NCBI RefSeq assembly: GCF_964204865.1
Contig: NC_135251.1
Coordinates: 15,996,001-16,060,000 of the forward strand
From: Styela clava
Taxonomy: Eukaryota > Chordata > Ascidiacea > Stolidobranchia > Styelidae
Direction of reading: 5' to 3'
Length of the DNA: 64,000 bases
Shown here: positions 18,394 to 30,249 of the stretch, piece after piece
How the letters are laid out: the number at the start of each line of letters is the position of its first letter
Position numbering within the stretch: the stretch's first letter is position 1
Made by a program: the position numbers and the translations under genes
Notes under the pieces: model-generated
Told to the model about the DNA's origin: nothing
Databases searched by the model: none
The model's input: the letters and a program-made list of their open reading frames with translations, nothing else

Positions 18394-20429
18394 TTTATGT
18401 TTTAATACTGGCAAGCTAGATACATATCAATTTAAATTTTTACCGAGACAAAAATATATGTTGTATGTATTCGAATTAAACGTTTTCAATCAAGCACTCT
18501 TAACGCTGCAAAGCAACATTCCAATTTGACTTTCATAACGACAAAAACTTAACAAAAAATAGACGCTTTTATTTTCTTTGAAAATTGGGTTTCCTTTGAG
18601 TGACTACTAGCTAATTACGCTTTATTATCAATTACTTAACTTGGGATAACAATCGTTTAATAAATTATGAGAGACTCCAAAAGCTGTTTTTGTGAAGTAA
18701 TTGAGATCAATGCGCAAAATGATTAACTATGAATTAAGAGATGAACGCAAAAATTAACAATAGTATTTGCACACTCAGAGTATTTAAGAAGAGGTAATGC
18801 AACCCACACGAGAGATTACATGCGATTTAGATTTTTTATAATGTAAATCAATATTTTTTAACGAAATATCCATAGGTAATTAGTTATCATGCAGCAGCAC
18901 ACAAATCATACGTCAAGAAAGAGTGTACGAACATATAAAAACGTATCGTTAGAACAAGGTGCTAAAAGTTTGCTTGCTGGATCAACTTGGTTTTTCGTTA
19001 CCTATGTTGTTTGCATTAAATAATAATAGAAGCAATTGTTGCATTGATAACGGCAGAACAAACTTCAATATATATTATCAAGCAATGCTGAGTAAACAGG
19101 CTAGAGCAAAGGAAATTGTTTCACACTTTAAACATAAACAAATTCAAGCACATACAACGTCAAAATGAATCTGCATTACAAAATAAATAAAATTTCAGTG
19201 ATCAAGCACAATTTTAAACTGATGAATGAAAAAATGATATTAAGAGATCAAATTTACACATTTAAAACCCGTTAAAAGAATTGCGTGTCTTGGCTTGGTC
19301 ACCCCGCCGCTACGATATTATGTTGATATTCGAAATACGCAGCGATAAAATTATATCTTATACGATTGGGAATTACTTGAAAAGTAGGGGTAGTGTTAAG
19401 AATAATCCAATTTACTATACGCTCATGATCATCATGAAACTATTAGCAACCGGCAAAACTGTGAGTCATTGATAGATTAGCGGCACTTCTAAAATTGTTT
19501 AAACTTTTTGTCGGGAATATACGGGTTGGACTAGGATGCGAGCAGTAGAAGAAACCGACGTGTGAAAAGCACGGCATGCCACTAGAAGTCAACTCTAATC
19601 TCAACCGAAATAACAAACACTCCACTGGGTGTTTGTTCCATCGAGCTCTATTTAATACTCTGGTGGAAATAAAAATTCCTACTCCTTTGTTGAGCGAAGG
19701 TAATTATAAATTAACCAAACAAACAAATTCAGCACACCTATGGGGCTACTGTCTTAGATTCAGAGTAGTTACGATTTATTATACTAATGGTTACAATAAA
19801 GATGATCTAGATTCTAGATTCTTGAGATAAATATATCGGAAACACCACAACACTGATACAGTACAGTCTACATTGGCAAGTAATCGGAAGATTCAAGATA
19901 TCTATATAAACATCGAGCATTCTCTGGAACAAATGATACTAAATATCCCGAATGTCTGATGAAGATATTCATTGACATATTTCCTATGTTAAAAAACTTT
20001 ATAAATTTCAATCCAGTGTAAATTCTCAGAGTTTAAATAATCTGTTACATGAAATGTTCTATAACGATAGGGTGGCGTAGCATTTCTCAACTTGGCAACT
20101 ATAGCCAACGTGTCAATACGTAACGCCGTGTCAATATATACCTTCAAATCCACATTTACATTGTGTTGATACGTATAATAATATCTGTCACTCATAATGT
20201 TAATAGAAAAGGTTGTCAAGACAGGTTTGTCAATGAGCTCTGCAAGATCATATAATATTCCCCTTATATGGCTATTCCTTCTCTTACCTCAGATAAAATT
20301 TAGTAAACTACTAAATAAAAATAAAGGTCAGAAGTAAAAAAATTAAACATTCTTGAGGATTTATTTATTATACGATAAAATATTTCAAATAAAATAACGA
20401 AAAAGCAACATAAAAGACGATTTTTACAA
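18394..20429. other. Left-arm non-coding block downstream of bHLH A
   Basis: AT-rich sequence. It contains a duplicated upstream block at 19560-19710 (plus) that is not attached to any bHLH gene. Its inverse partner is 27140-27300. The sequence near 18700-18840 (ATGAACGCAAAAATTAACAA, CCACACGAGAGATTACATG) recurs at 35200-35300 and 27800-27900, so it belongs to the duplicated unit. Confidence 0.7.
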
Positions 20430-21267
20430 TTAGGAACAAAAAGGAGATGAAATTATCGAACTACATTCAGATCCATACGCTTAATCGTTTGGATTCAGTT
20501 CTTTCGCTGGAGTTTGTTGGATAAAAGTTATTTGGTCAGACGCATCTGAAGATTCATCCAATATTTTGTCGATAAAATCAACATGACGAATTGGAAGATG
20601 AACGTTTTCCTGATTGAAGGAAAATGAAAATGAACTTTCTTTGCCGTGGCCGCAATGCTCTGAAATAACATCCATTGCGTCATTGAACGATTGCTCTGTG
20701 TCTTCAACTTCTAGTTCACATAAGTCATCAAATACTTTGTAGTTAAAGTCGGTGAAGAAAAAATAAGAAGATTCAATCGTTGGTTCTGAATTACAGTTTG
20801 ATTTAAAGTTCTGATTTAGGACATTGGCAGAAATTTCCGTAGAATTGCGCAATCCGTCAAAATCAGGCGTGACAAAGGTGTCAAACAATGGACGACAAGC
20901 TGCAGCATCAATAGCATTTATAAAATCCTCTTCTTCTGAACCTGAACTATACATTAACCTATATCGATCGTCAAAATCTTTTATACCTTCTTTGCATTCA
21001 TGTAGAAATTGGATATATTTTGGATAATTCAAGCGTTTGTTTCTTGTGAAGTTTTTGTCTTTTTGGAAGTCGAACTGAAATATTATTCTACAGCATTTCG
21101 AGTGCTTGATTAAAAACGCTTATTCGCTTTCTTTTGCAGCCTTTTTTTGTCTTTTTTGGTTTTCTGTAACTTGTTTGTTCCTCATGCTCAAATTTCCTTT
21201 TAAGAGACATTGTAGTTCCTCCTGACAAAAATGCAAGACCGGTTTCACAATTCCACAAATTGTTCAT
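20430..21267 (-). pseudogene. bHLH copy A (pseudogene)
   Basis: ATG at 21267 gives MNNLWNCETGLAFLSGG and the Lys/Arg-rich stretch RKPKKTKK. A 4-bp deletion at the basic region shifts the frame. Helix 1 ends at a stop (FNQALEML, then TAG in place of CAG). A net 2-bp loss in helix 2 restores the frame (NYPKYIQFLHECKEG). The acidic C-terminal region is open, but TCA to TAA at 20481 cuts off the conserved NDSAYGSECSS tail after NPND. All the lesions but the last are shared with copy B. Confidence 0.9.
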
Positions 21268-22765
21268 TTTCCATTTCGTGAGTATTATAGGCAGTAGCAA
21301 CAGTAATGATATGATTACTATATATGATCCATGGTGTTTATATATATATCTTGAATCTTCCAATTACTCGATTTTGTCTGACCCATGTCAGTTGGTGTTT
21401 CCGATTCAATAATCTTTAGATCATCTTTATATCAAACAAGATTAATAATGCGGAACTCGAAGAACAAACGGCCTTGCATAGATGTATAAATCACTATTTT
21501 TGTGTAATGTTTAATATCTTCACTCAGCACAAGACTCGGAACTTGTACTTCCGCCAGAGCAATAAATAGCTCAATGGAACAAACACCCCATGGAGTGCAG
21601 TGTGTCGTCGCGGTTGACATTACAGTTGGTTTCCAGGGCATACATGATTTTCACACATCGGTCTTCCATGCCACCCCTATATTAATTTTTTGACCGTGTA
21701 CTACAGACAATAATTCAAATGAAATTTACTGAAGCTAGTGAAAAATCACAGTAATTATTTGACTAATTAATTAAGGATCATTTGTTGGAGTGCTACAGTT
21801 TGCAACATTCCAAGATGATATTTCCATAAACTTGAAATATAATGGCAATAAAGTTTACGCACCAGTAACTTTGCAAATCAAGCATAGTATGGTTTCATGA
21901 ATTATAATTTGTTTCGGACATAAAAACAATTGTGAAAAGTACTAACGATTGTCAGTGACTCAGCATTAAATATCTCTCTTCCATTTTTATTTTTTTTTTA
22001 TACGATGTTTACAACTCGAGGTTCTCAATAGAAGTCATCTATGTGTAATATGCTACTATTTCTGGAAGAACTGAAATCTTTTTCGTTCGGCATTGTCCAC
22101 TCAATTAATTACGCTCTGTGTGAAATGGCAGAAATGTGTTTTGAACCCTTAATTTTTAGCATGCAAAGAAACAACTCTCGCGAAAAAAACAGTGGAAAAA
22201 GATGAATAAAATATTGAGAAATACAAACAGTACATGTAAGAAATGATAAGTGTATGGGCAATGAAATTTGTAAGAAATATTTTGACTTTGAGGTGTATCA
22301 GCTCGTGATCGGTTCATTCTTCAATACTTGCAAATTAGATACATATCAATTATAGTTCACAAAAACTGTATTATTGACTTTTCTCCCGTGTTTGTATTCT
22401 GATTAATCGTTTTCAATCTAGCACTCCTGAAGCTGCAAATCAATATTTCAATTTGACTTCCTTAACGACAAAAACCTAACAAAAATAAACGCTTGTATTT
22501 GCTTTGAAAGTTGGGTTTATTTTAAGTGGCTACCTGCTAACTACGTTTATCATCAATTAATTTACTTGGGATAACAATCTTTCAATAAATTATGAGACAC
22601 CCCAAGCGTGTTGAGCTGTGTTTAAGTAGTTATTGAGAGTAATGGGCGAAAATGATTATAAATATTATATTATAAATTAAGAAATGAACTCAAAAATTAA
22701 CAATAGCAGTTGCATATTTGACGTATTTAAGAAGAGATAATGCAGCATGAGAGGTTAACATGCGA
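21268..22765. other. Upstream region of bHLH copy A
   Basis: It has a duplicated upstream block (about 21530-21660, minus), then AT-rich unique-looking sequence that is mirrored at 23880-25390. No gene seen. Confidence 0.7.
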
Positions 22766-23879
22766 TGTAAATGTTATAAAACATTTCATGTAATAGACTA
22801 TTTAGACATAGAATTTACACTGAATTGGAATTAATTTATAAAGTTGTTTTAACATGGGAAATACGGCGATGAATATCTTTATCAGATATTCAAGATATTA
22901 AGTCTTTTTAGTTCCAGAGAATTCTTGATGTTCATATAGATATCTTGAATCTTTCAATGACTTGCCAATGCAGCCTGATTTTGGTATTATGCTGTTTCCA
23001 ATTTAATAATCCCTAAATCTCATTAGTAATAAAGTGGAACCGCAGGGGCTCGGTACTGGCGTAGGTCTGCTGAATCCATTTGTTAGATTAATATATAGTA
23101 TAATACTTTCGCTTAACACACGAGTAGGATTTTGTATTTCCGCCAAGGTAATGAATAAAGCGCGATGGAACAAACACCCTGTGGAGTGTGGTTTGTTATA
23201 TCGGATGAGTATAGGGTTTGCTGTTGCATCCAGTTGCATTCCGTGCTTTTCGCACGTCGGTCATCTCTACTGCCCATATTGTAGTCTCAACCGTATATTT
23301 AAAACAAAAAGCTTAAAACAGTTTTAAAAATACCGATAATCTATCGATGTCTCATAGCCTTTATGATGATTGTAAACGTATTGTATTTTGGATTATTCTT
23401 AACAGTACCCCTATCGTATATCATGCAAGATGACATTGGGCCAAAGACACGCAGTTCTTTTAACGTGCTTTATGTGTACACATTTGATATCCTAATATCA
23501 CGATTTTATTCATTTGTTTGATATTGTTCTCGGTCACTAGTAAATTTTTTTATAATTTTCAAATGCAGTATTTATTTTGACATTGTATGCGCTTGCATTT
23601 TGTTTATTTGTAGTGTGAAACGATTTTCTCATTTGGTCTAGCGCGCTAACCCAGCATTTCTTGATAATACTTAAGTTTGTCTCACCGTTATCAAAGCAAT
23701 TCTATTATCAGTTAATGCAAACAGCATATGTAACAAACAAAAAAACGAGTTGATCTAGCAAGCAAACTTTTATCACCCAGTGATAACGATAGGTCTTTAT
23801 ACTTTCGTACTCTCATCTTTGCCTTATTATTTGTGTTTCGCTGCATAATAATAAATTATTAGTTGAAATCATAAAACAT
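22766..23879. other. Palindrome spacer
   Basis: About 1.1 kb between the arms. It has no gene. It contains one more copy of the duplicated upstream block (about 23110-23260, minus) and a GCGTGTCTTTGGCCCAATGT-type stretch near 23440, both known from other parts of the cluster. Confidence 0.75.
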
Positions 23880-25390
23880 CTACATCGCATGTTAACCTCT
23901 CATGCTGCATTATCTCTTCTTAAATACGTCAAATATGCAACTGCTATTGTTAATTTTTGAGTTCATTTCTTAATTTATAATATAATATTTATAATCATTT
24001 TTGCCCATTACTCTCAATAACTACTTAAAACACAGCTCAACACGCTTGGGGTGTCTCATAATTTGTTGAAAGATTGTTATCCCAAGTGAATTAATTGATG
24101 ATAAACGTAGTTAGCATCTAGTCACTTAAAATAAACCCAAGTTTCAAAGCAAATACAAGCGTTTATTTTTGTTAGGTTTTTGTCGTTAAGGAAGTCAAAT
24201 TGGAATATTGATTTGCAGCTTTAGGAGTGCTAGATTGAAAACGATTAATCAGAATACAAACACGGCAGAAAAGTCAATAATACAGTTTTTGTGAACTATA
24301 ATTGATATGTATCGATTTGCAAGTATTGAAGAATGAACCGATCACGAGCTGATATACCTCAAAGTCAAAATATTTCTTACAAATTTCATTGCCCATACAC
24401 TTATCATTTCTTACATGTACTGTTTGTATTTCTCAATATTTTATTCATCTTTTTCCACTGTTTTTTTTTCGCGAGAGTTGTTTCTTTGCATCCTAAAAAT
24501 TAAGGGTTCAAAACACATTTCTGCCATTTCACGCAGAACGCAATTATTTGAGTGGACAATGCCGAACGAAAAAGATTTCAGTTCTTCCAGAAATAGTAGC
24601 ATATTACACATAGATGACTTCTATTGAGAACCTTGAGTTGTAAACATCGTATAAAAAAAAATAAAAATGGAAGAGAGATATTTAATGCTGAGTCACTGAC
24701 AATCGTTAGTACTTTTCACAATTGTTTTTATGTCCGAAACAAATTATAATTCATGAAACCATACTATGCTTGATTTGCAAAGTTACTGGTGCGTAAACTT
24801 TATTGCCATTATATTTCAAGTTTATGGAAATATCATCTTGGAATGTTGCAAACTGTAGCACTCTAACAAATGATCAATAATTAATTAGTCAAATAATTAC
24901 TGTGATTTTTCACTAGCTTCAGTAAATTTCATTTAAATTATTGTCTGTAAGACACGGTCATAAAATTAATATAGGGGTGGCATGGAAGACCGATGTGTGA
25001 AAATCATGTATGCCCTGGAAACCAACTGTAATGTCAACCGCGACGACACACTGCACTCCATGGGGTGTTTGTTCCATTGAGCTATTTATTGCTCTGGCGG
25101 AAGTACAAGTTCCGAGTCTTGTGCTGAGTGAAGATATTAAACATTACACAAACAAATAGTGATTTATACATCTATGAAAGGCCGTTTGTTCTTCGAGTTC
25201 CGCATTATTAATCTTGTTTGATATAAAGATGATCTAAAGATTATTGAATCGGAAACACTAACTGACATGGGTCAGACAAAATCGACGAGTAATTGGAAGA
25301 TTCAAGATATATATATATAAACACCATGGATCATATATAGTAATCATATCATTACTGTTGCTACTGCCTATAATACTCACGAAATGGAAA

Positions 25391-26233
25391 ATGAACAATT
25401 TGTGGAATTGTGAAACCAGTCTTGCATTTTTGTCAGGAGGAACTACAATGTCTCTTAAAAGAAAATTTGAGCATGAGGAACAAACAAGTTACAGAAAACC
25501 GAAAAAGACAAAAAAGGCTGCAAAAGAAAGCGAATAAGCGTTTTTAATCAAGCACTCGAAATGCTGTAGAATATTATTTCAGTTCGACTTCCAAAAAGAC
25601 AAAAACTACACAAGAAACAAACGCTTGAATTATCCAAAATATATCCAATTTCTACATGAATGCAAAGAAGGTACAAAAGATTTTGACGATCGATATAGGT
25701 TAATGTATAGTGCAGGTGCAGAAGAAGAGGATTTTATAAATGCTATTGATGCTGCAGCTTGTCGTCCATTGTTTGACACCTTTGTCACGCCTGATTTTGA
25801 TGGCTTGCGCGATTCTACGGAAATTTCTACCAATGTCCTAAATCAGAACTTTAAATCAAACTGTAATTCAGAACCAACGATTGAATCTTCTTATTTTTTC
25901 TTCACCGACTTTAACTACAAAGTATTTGATGACTTATGTGAACTAGAAGTTGAAGACACAGAGCAATCGTTCAATGACGCAATGGATGTTAATTCAGAGC
26001 ATTGCGCCCACGGCAAAGAAAGTTCATTTTCATTTTCCTTCAATCAGGAAAACGTTCATCTTCCATTTCATCATGTTGATTTTATCGACAAAATATTGGA
26101 TGAATCTTCAGATGCGTCTGACCAAATAACTTTTATCCAACAAACTCCAGCGAAAGAGCTGAATCCAAACGATTCAGCGTATGGATCTGAATGTAGTTCA
26201 ATAATTCCATCTCCTTTTTGTTCCAAATTGTAA
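25391..26233 (+). pseudogene. bHLH copy B (pseudogene)
   Basis: Inverse duplicate of copy A with the same 4-bp deletion after AAAGAAAG, the same TAG in helix 1 and the same indel before NYPKYIQFL. Unlike A it keeps the C-terminal tail (NDSAYGSECSSIIPSPFCS, stop at 26231). A stretch of about 200 codons downstream of the bHLH remains open, but without its own good start. Confidence 0.9.
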
Positions 26234-28212
26234 AAATCGTCTTTTATGTTGTTTTTTCGTTATTTTATTTGAAATATTTTATCGTATAATAAATAAATCC
26301 TCAAGAATGTTTAATTTTTTTTACCTCTGACCTTTAGTCAAGTAGTTTACTATATTTTATCTGAGGTAAGAGAAGGAATAGCCATATAAGGGGAATATTA
26401 TATGATCTTGCAAAGGTCATTGACAAACCTGTCTTGACGACCTTTTCTATTAACATTATGAGTGACAGATATTATTATACGTATCAACACAATGTCAATG
26501 TGGCTTTGAAGGTATATATTGACACGGCGTTATTAGTTTCGAATATTTATTATTAAATGTGTCTGTTATAGAAACTAATCAAAGACAGAATAACAGTTTC
26601 ATTCGTATTAATTAATAAAACAAGTTTAAATTAAAACAAACTTATATAACTGAATAGATTTGAGCATATACGAAACCAGGAGTTTTAAAACGTGTGCCAA
26701 TGGATTAACCCATATACATCCACTAATTAAATAAACAGTCGTCTTTGGCTATAGTTGCCAAGTTGAGAAATGCTACGCGACCCTATCGTTATAAAACATT
26801 TCATGTAACAGATTATTTAAACTCTGAGAATTTACACTGAATTGAAATTTATAAAGTTGTTTTAACATAGGAAATATGTCAATGAATATCTTCATCGGAC
26901 ATTCGGGATATTTAGTATCATTTGTTCCAGAGAATGCTCGATGTTTATATAGATATCTTGAATCTTCCGATTACTTGCCAATGTAGACTGATCTGTATCA
27001 GTGTTGTGGTGTTTCCGATATATTTGTCTCAAGAATCTAGATTCTAGATCATCTTTATTGTAACCATTAGTATAATAAATCGTAACTACTCTGAATCTAA
27101 GACGGTACCCCCATAGGTGTGCTGAATCTGTTTGTTTGGTTAATTTATAATACCTTCGCTCAACAAAAGAGTAGGAATTTTTATTTCCACCAGAGTATTA
27201 AATAGAGCTCGATGGAACAAACACCCAGTGGAGTGTTTGTTATTTCGGTTGAGATTAGAGTTAACTTCTAGTGGCTGCGTATTTCGAATATCAACATAAC
27301 ATCGTAGCGGCGTGGTGACCAAGCCAAGACACGCAATTCTTTTAACGGGTTTTAAATGTGTAAATTTGATCTCTCAATATCACTTTTTCATTCATCAGTT
27401 TAAAATTGTGCTTGATCACTGAAATTTTATTTATTTTGTAATGCAGATTCATTTTGACTTTGTATGTGCTTGAATTTGTTTATTTTTAAAGTGTGAAACA
27501 ATTTCCTTTGCTCTAGCGTGTTTACCCAGCATTGCTTGATAATATATATTGAAGTTTGTTCTGCCGTTATCAATGCAACAATTGCTTCTATTATTATTTA
27601 ATGCAAACAACATATGTAACGAAATAACAAGTTTATTCCAGCAAGCAAACTTTTAGCACCTTGTTCTAACGATACGTTTTGATATGTTCGTACACTCTTT
27701 CTTGACATATGATTTATGTGCTGCTGCATGATAACTAATTACCTATGGATATTTCGTTAAAAAATATTGATTTACATTATAAAAAATCTAAATCGCATGT
27801 AATCTCTTGTGTGGGTTGCATTACCTCTTCTTAAATACTTTGAGTGTGCAAATACTATTGTTAATTTTTGCGTTCATCTCCTAATTCATAGTTAATCATT
27901 TTGCGCATTGATCTCAATTACTTCTCAAAAACAGCTTTTGGAGTCTCTCATAATTTATTAAACGATTGTTATCCCAAGTTAAGTAATTGATAATAAAGCG
28001 TAATTAGCTAGTAGTCACTCAAAATGAACCCAATTTTCAAAGAAAATAAAAGCGTCTATTTTTTGTTAAGTTTTTGTCGGTATGAAATGTTGCTTTGCAG
28101 CGTTAAGAGTGCTTGATTAAAAACGTTTTATTCGAATACATAAAACATATATTTTTGTCTCGGTAAAAAATTAAATTGATATGTATCTAGCTTGTCAGTA
28201 TTAAAACATAAA
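26234..28212. other. Right-arm non-coding block downstream of bHLH B
   Basis: It holds an AATAAA near 26288 just after copy B, the arm-specific insertion near 26530-26760 and the upstream-type block at 27140-27300 (minus). No gene seen. Confidence 0.7.
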
Positions 28213-28253
28213 CTTTTAATCCAGCGGTCAATGGTTCAAGTCTCTTATCAGAC
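28213..28253 (+). pseudogene. tRNA-Lys 3' half, right palindrome arm
   Basis: Inverse duplicate of 18353-18393, also starting at CTTTTAATCC and preceded by ATTAAAACATAAA. Confidence 0.85.
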
Positions 28254-28410
28254 CAGACACTTTCGTTACTTATCTGAAACATACGATTTGATCAACACGA
28301 ACACATTCTGTTTGGATTTTTCAATATTTCATTCGTCTTTCCACTTTTTTCCAAGAGTTTTTTTCACCCTAGTATAGGGGTTCTCAACCTTTTTTTCTGT
28401 CAAGTACTTC

Positions 28411-29308
28411 TGTCAAGGGAGGATGGTCGCGCATTGGTACCCATACTGAAGGGAGCACTGAATTTGCAGAAAAATCGGTGAGCCGGTCGAGCAATGCGAA
28501 GCATAAAGTGCTCTCCGTTAATTTGTATTTTGAAAAATACTATTTAACATTTGTTAATAACAATAACAAACAGTCCGATATCGTCTCGATAAAGTCGGTG
28601 CTCACTGCTGAATTGACGTATTAGTAGTACCGATATTAACAATTTGAACATTGGAGAGTTGGAACCTGGCGTGCAAGTTTGATTTGAAGTTGAGAGACGG
28701 GTAAACTGTGAGTCACTGATAATTGTTGGTATGTCTACAACAAATTATAATTTATGAAATAATGCTGTGCTCGGCTTTCAATATTATTGGTGCATGAAAT
28801 TTATTGCAATCATATTTCAATTTTATGATAATCTCATCCTGGAATGTTGCAAACTGTAGCACACTACGAAGAGATTATTTATTAATTCGTCATTTCATTA
28901 TTTACTGTTATTGTTAACTACCTGTAATTAATTTCATTTAAACTATTGTCTGTAGTATACGGGTTTAAAATCAATAGAGGGATGGCATGAAAAGCCGACG
29001 TGTGTAACTCACGTATGCCCTGGAAAGTGAAAATCGGCTATAATGTATCCGCGACAAAACATTGCACTCCATGGGGTGTTTGTTCCATTGGGCTATTTTT
29101 TGTTCTGGCGGAAATACAAATTCCAACTCTTATTCTGAACAAAGATAATATACATTAACCAAACAAATAGATCTTTCTACACATATGCAAGACGGTCTGT
29201 TTTTCGAGTTCCGCATTATTACTCTTGTTTGCAATAAAGATGATCTGGAGATTATGGAATCGGAAACACCAACCGTCACGCGCTAGACTACATCGACGAG
29301 TAATTGGA
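28411..29308. other. Region upstream of bHLH copy C
   Basis: Starts with unassigned sequence (28411-28680). It then joins the duplicated unit: GTTGCAAACTGTAGCAC near 28850 and the GGGGTGTTTGTTCCATTGGG block at 28985-29150. No gene found. Confidence 0.65.
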
Positions 29309-29317
29309 AGATTCAAG

Positions 29318-29330
29318 ATATATATGTGTA
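29318..29330 (+). promoter_or_regulatory. TATA-like element of bHLH C
   Basis: ATATATATGTGTA about 75-80 bp before the ATG at 29401, within a stretch (GGAAGATTCAAGATATATAT) kept upstream of A, B and C. Position and conservation suggest a core promoter. Confidence 0.5.
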
Positions 29331-29400
29331 AAAACATCACGGATGATAGTCATAATACCTTTACTGTTGCAAACTGCTTCTATTACTCTCGAAACAGAAA

Positions 29401-30249
29401 ATGAACTATTTTCGGAAGTGTGAACCCCGTCTTGCATTTTTATCAGGAGGAAGTACAAGGTCTCCTAAAAGAAGGTTTGAACATGAGGACCAAACAAGTT
29501 ACGGCAAACCGAAAAAGACAAAAACGGCTGCTAAAGAAAGATCGCGATTAAGCATTTTCAATCAAGCACTCGAAACGCTGCAGAATATTATTCCAGTTCG
29601 ACTTCCAAAAGGACGAAGACTTCACAAGAAACAAACGCTTGAATTTGCTTTGAAATATATACAATTTCTACATGAATGCAAAGAAGGTACAAAAGATTTT
29701 GACGATCGGTATAGGTTCATGTATAGTTCAGGTTCAGAAGAAGAAGATTTCATAAATGCTATTGATGCTGCAGCTTGTCGCCCATTGTTTGACACCTTTG
29801 AACAAACTGATTTTGATGGTTTGTGCAATTCCAAGGAAGTTTCTGCCAAAACCACAAATCAGAACTTTAAATCAAACTGTAATTCAGAAGAAGCGATTGA
29901 TAGCTCTGATTTTCTTTTCACCGACTCCAACTGCAAAGTATTTGGTGGTCTATGTGAACTAGAAGATGTGGACACAGACCGATTGTTTAATGATGCAATG
30001 GATGTGATTTCAGAAAATCGCGGTCTAGACGCAGAAATTTCATTTTTAATTTCCTTCAATCAAGGAAACGATGATCTTCCAATTCTTCATGTTGATTTTG
30101 TTGACGAAATATTGAATGAATCTTCAGTTGCGTCTGATCAAATATCTTCAATCCAACTAACTCCAACGAAAGAGCAGAATCCAAACGATTCAGCGTATGG
30201 ATCTGAATGTAGTTCGGTATTTTCCCCTCCTTTTTGTTCCAAATTGTAA
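29401..30249 (+). CDS. bHLH transcription factor, copy C (intact)
   Basis: 282 codons, intronless. A Lys/Arg-rich stretch (about residues 18-48) leads into a bHLH domain at about 45-95. The basic end AAKERSRL keeps the Glu that contacts E-box DNA. Helix 1 is FNQALETLQNIIPV, the loop RLPKGRRL, and helix 2 HKKQTLEFALKYIQFLHEC. The rest is acidic (YSSGSEEEDFINAIDAAA) and ends in the cluster-wide tail NDSAYGSECSSVFSPPFCS, perhaps a phospho-site or interaction motif. Family placement among class II bHLH groups (achaete-scute, atonal or others) is unresolved. An AATAAA lies at about 30296. Expected role: nuclear DNA-binding regulator. Confidence 0.85.
   Translation: MNYFRKCEPRLAFLSGGSTRSPKRRFEHEDQTSYGKPKKTKTAAKERSRLSIFNQALETLQNIIPVRLPKGRRLHKKQTLEFALKYIQFLHECKEGTKDFDDRYRFMYSSGSEEEDFINAIDAAACRPLFDTFEQTDFDGLCNSKEVSAKTTNQNFKSNCNSEEAIDSSDFLFTDSNCKVFGGLCELEDVDTDRLFNDAMDVISENRGLDAEISFLISFNQGNDDLPILHVDFVDEILNESSVASDQISSIQLTPTKEQNPNDSAYGSECSSVFSPPFCSKL

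Larger units (their letters stand above)
18195..22765. repeat. Palindrome left arm
   Basis: Sequence read outward from 22765 matches 23880 onwards in the inverse orientation, to about 28410. Landmarks: the bHLH copy (A with B), the tRNA-Lys 3' half (18353 with 28213), the TGCATATTTGACGTATTTAAG block (22711 with 23920) and the hAT end. Paired positions sum to about 46605-46657 near both ends. The middle is offset because the right arm has about 200 extra bp near 26530-26760. Confidence 0.9.
23880..28410. repeat. Palindrome right arm
   Basis: Inverse copy of 18195-22765. Its outer end lies inside the hAT MITE sequence (TAGGGGTTCTCAACC at 28375), after which similarity stops. It has an extra segment of about 200 bp near 26530-26760 that is absent from the left arm. 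Confidence 0.9.

Noticed and set aside
18118-18414. 98-codon frame ending in a proline run, with a partner at 28192
   Set aside because: The proline run is the G-rich tract of the hAT MITE, and the rest includes a tRNA half; conserved only through the palindrome.
20824-21027. Frames antisense to the bHLH copies (also near 25630, 29622, 34252, 36460)
   Set aside because: Shadows of the coding strand; no independent features.
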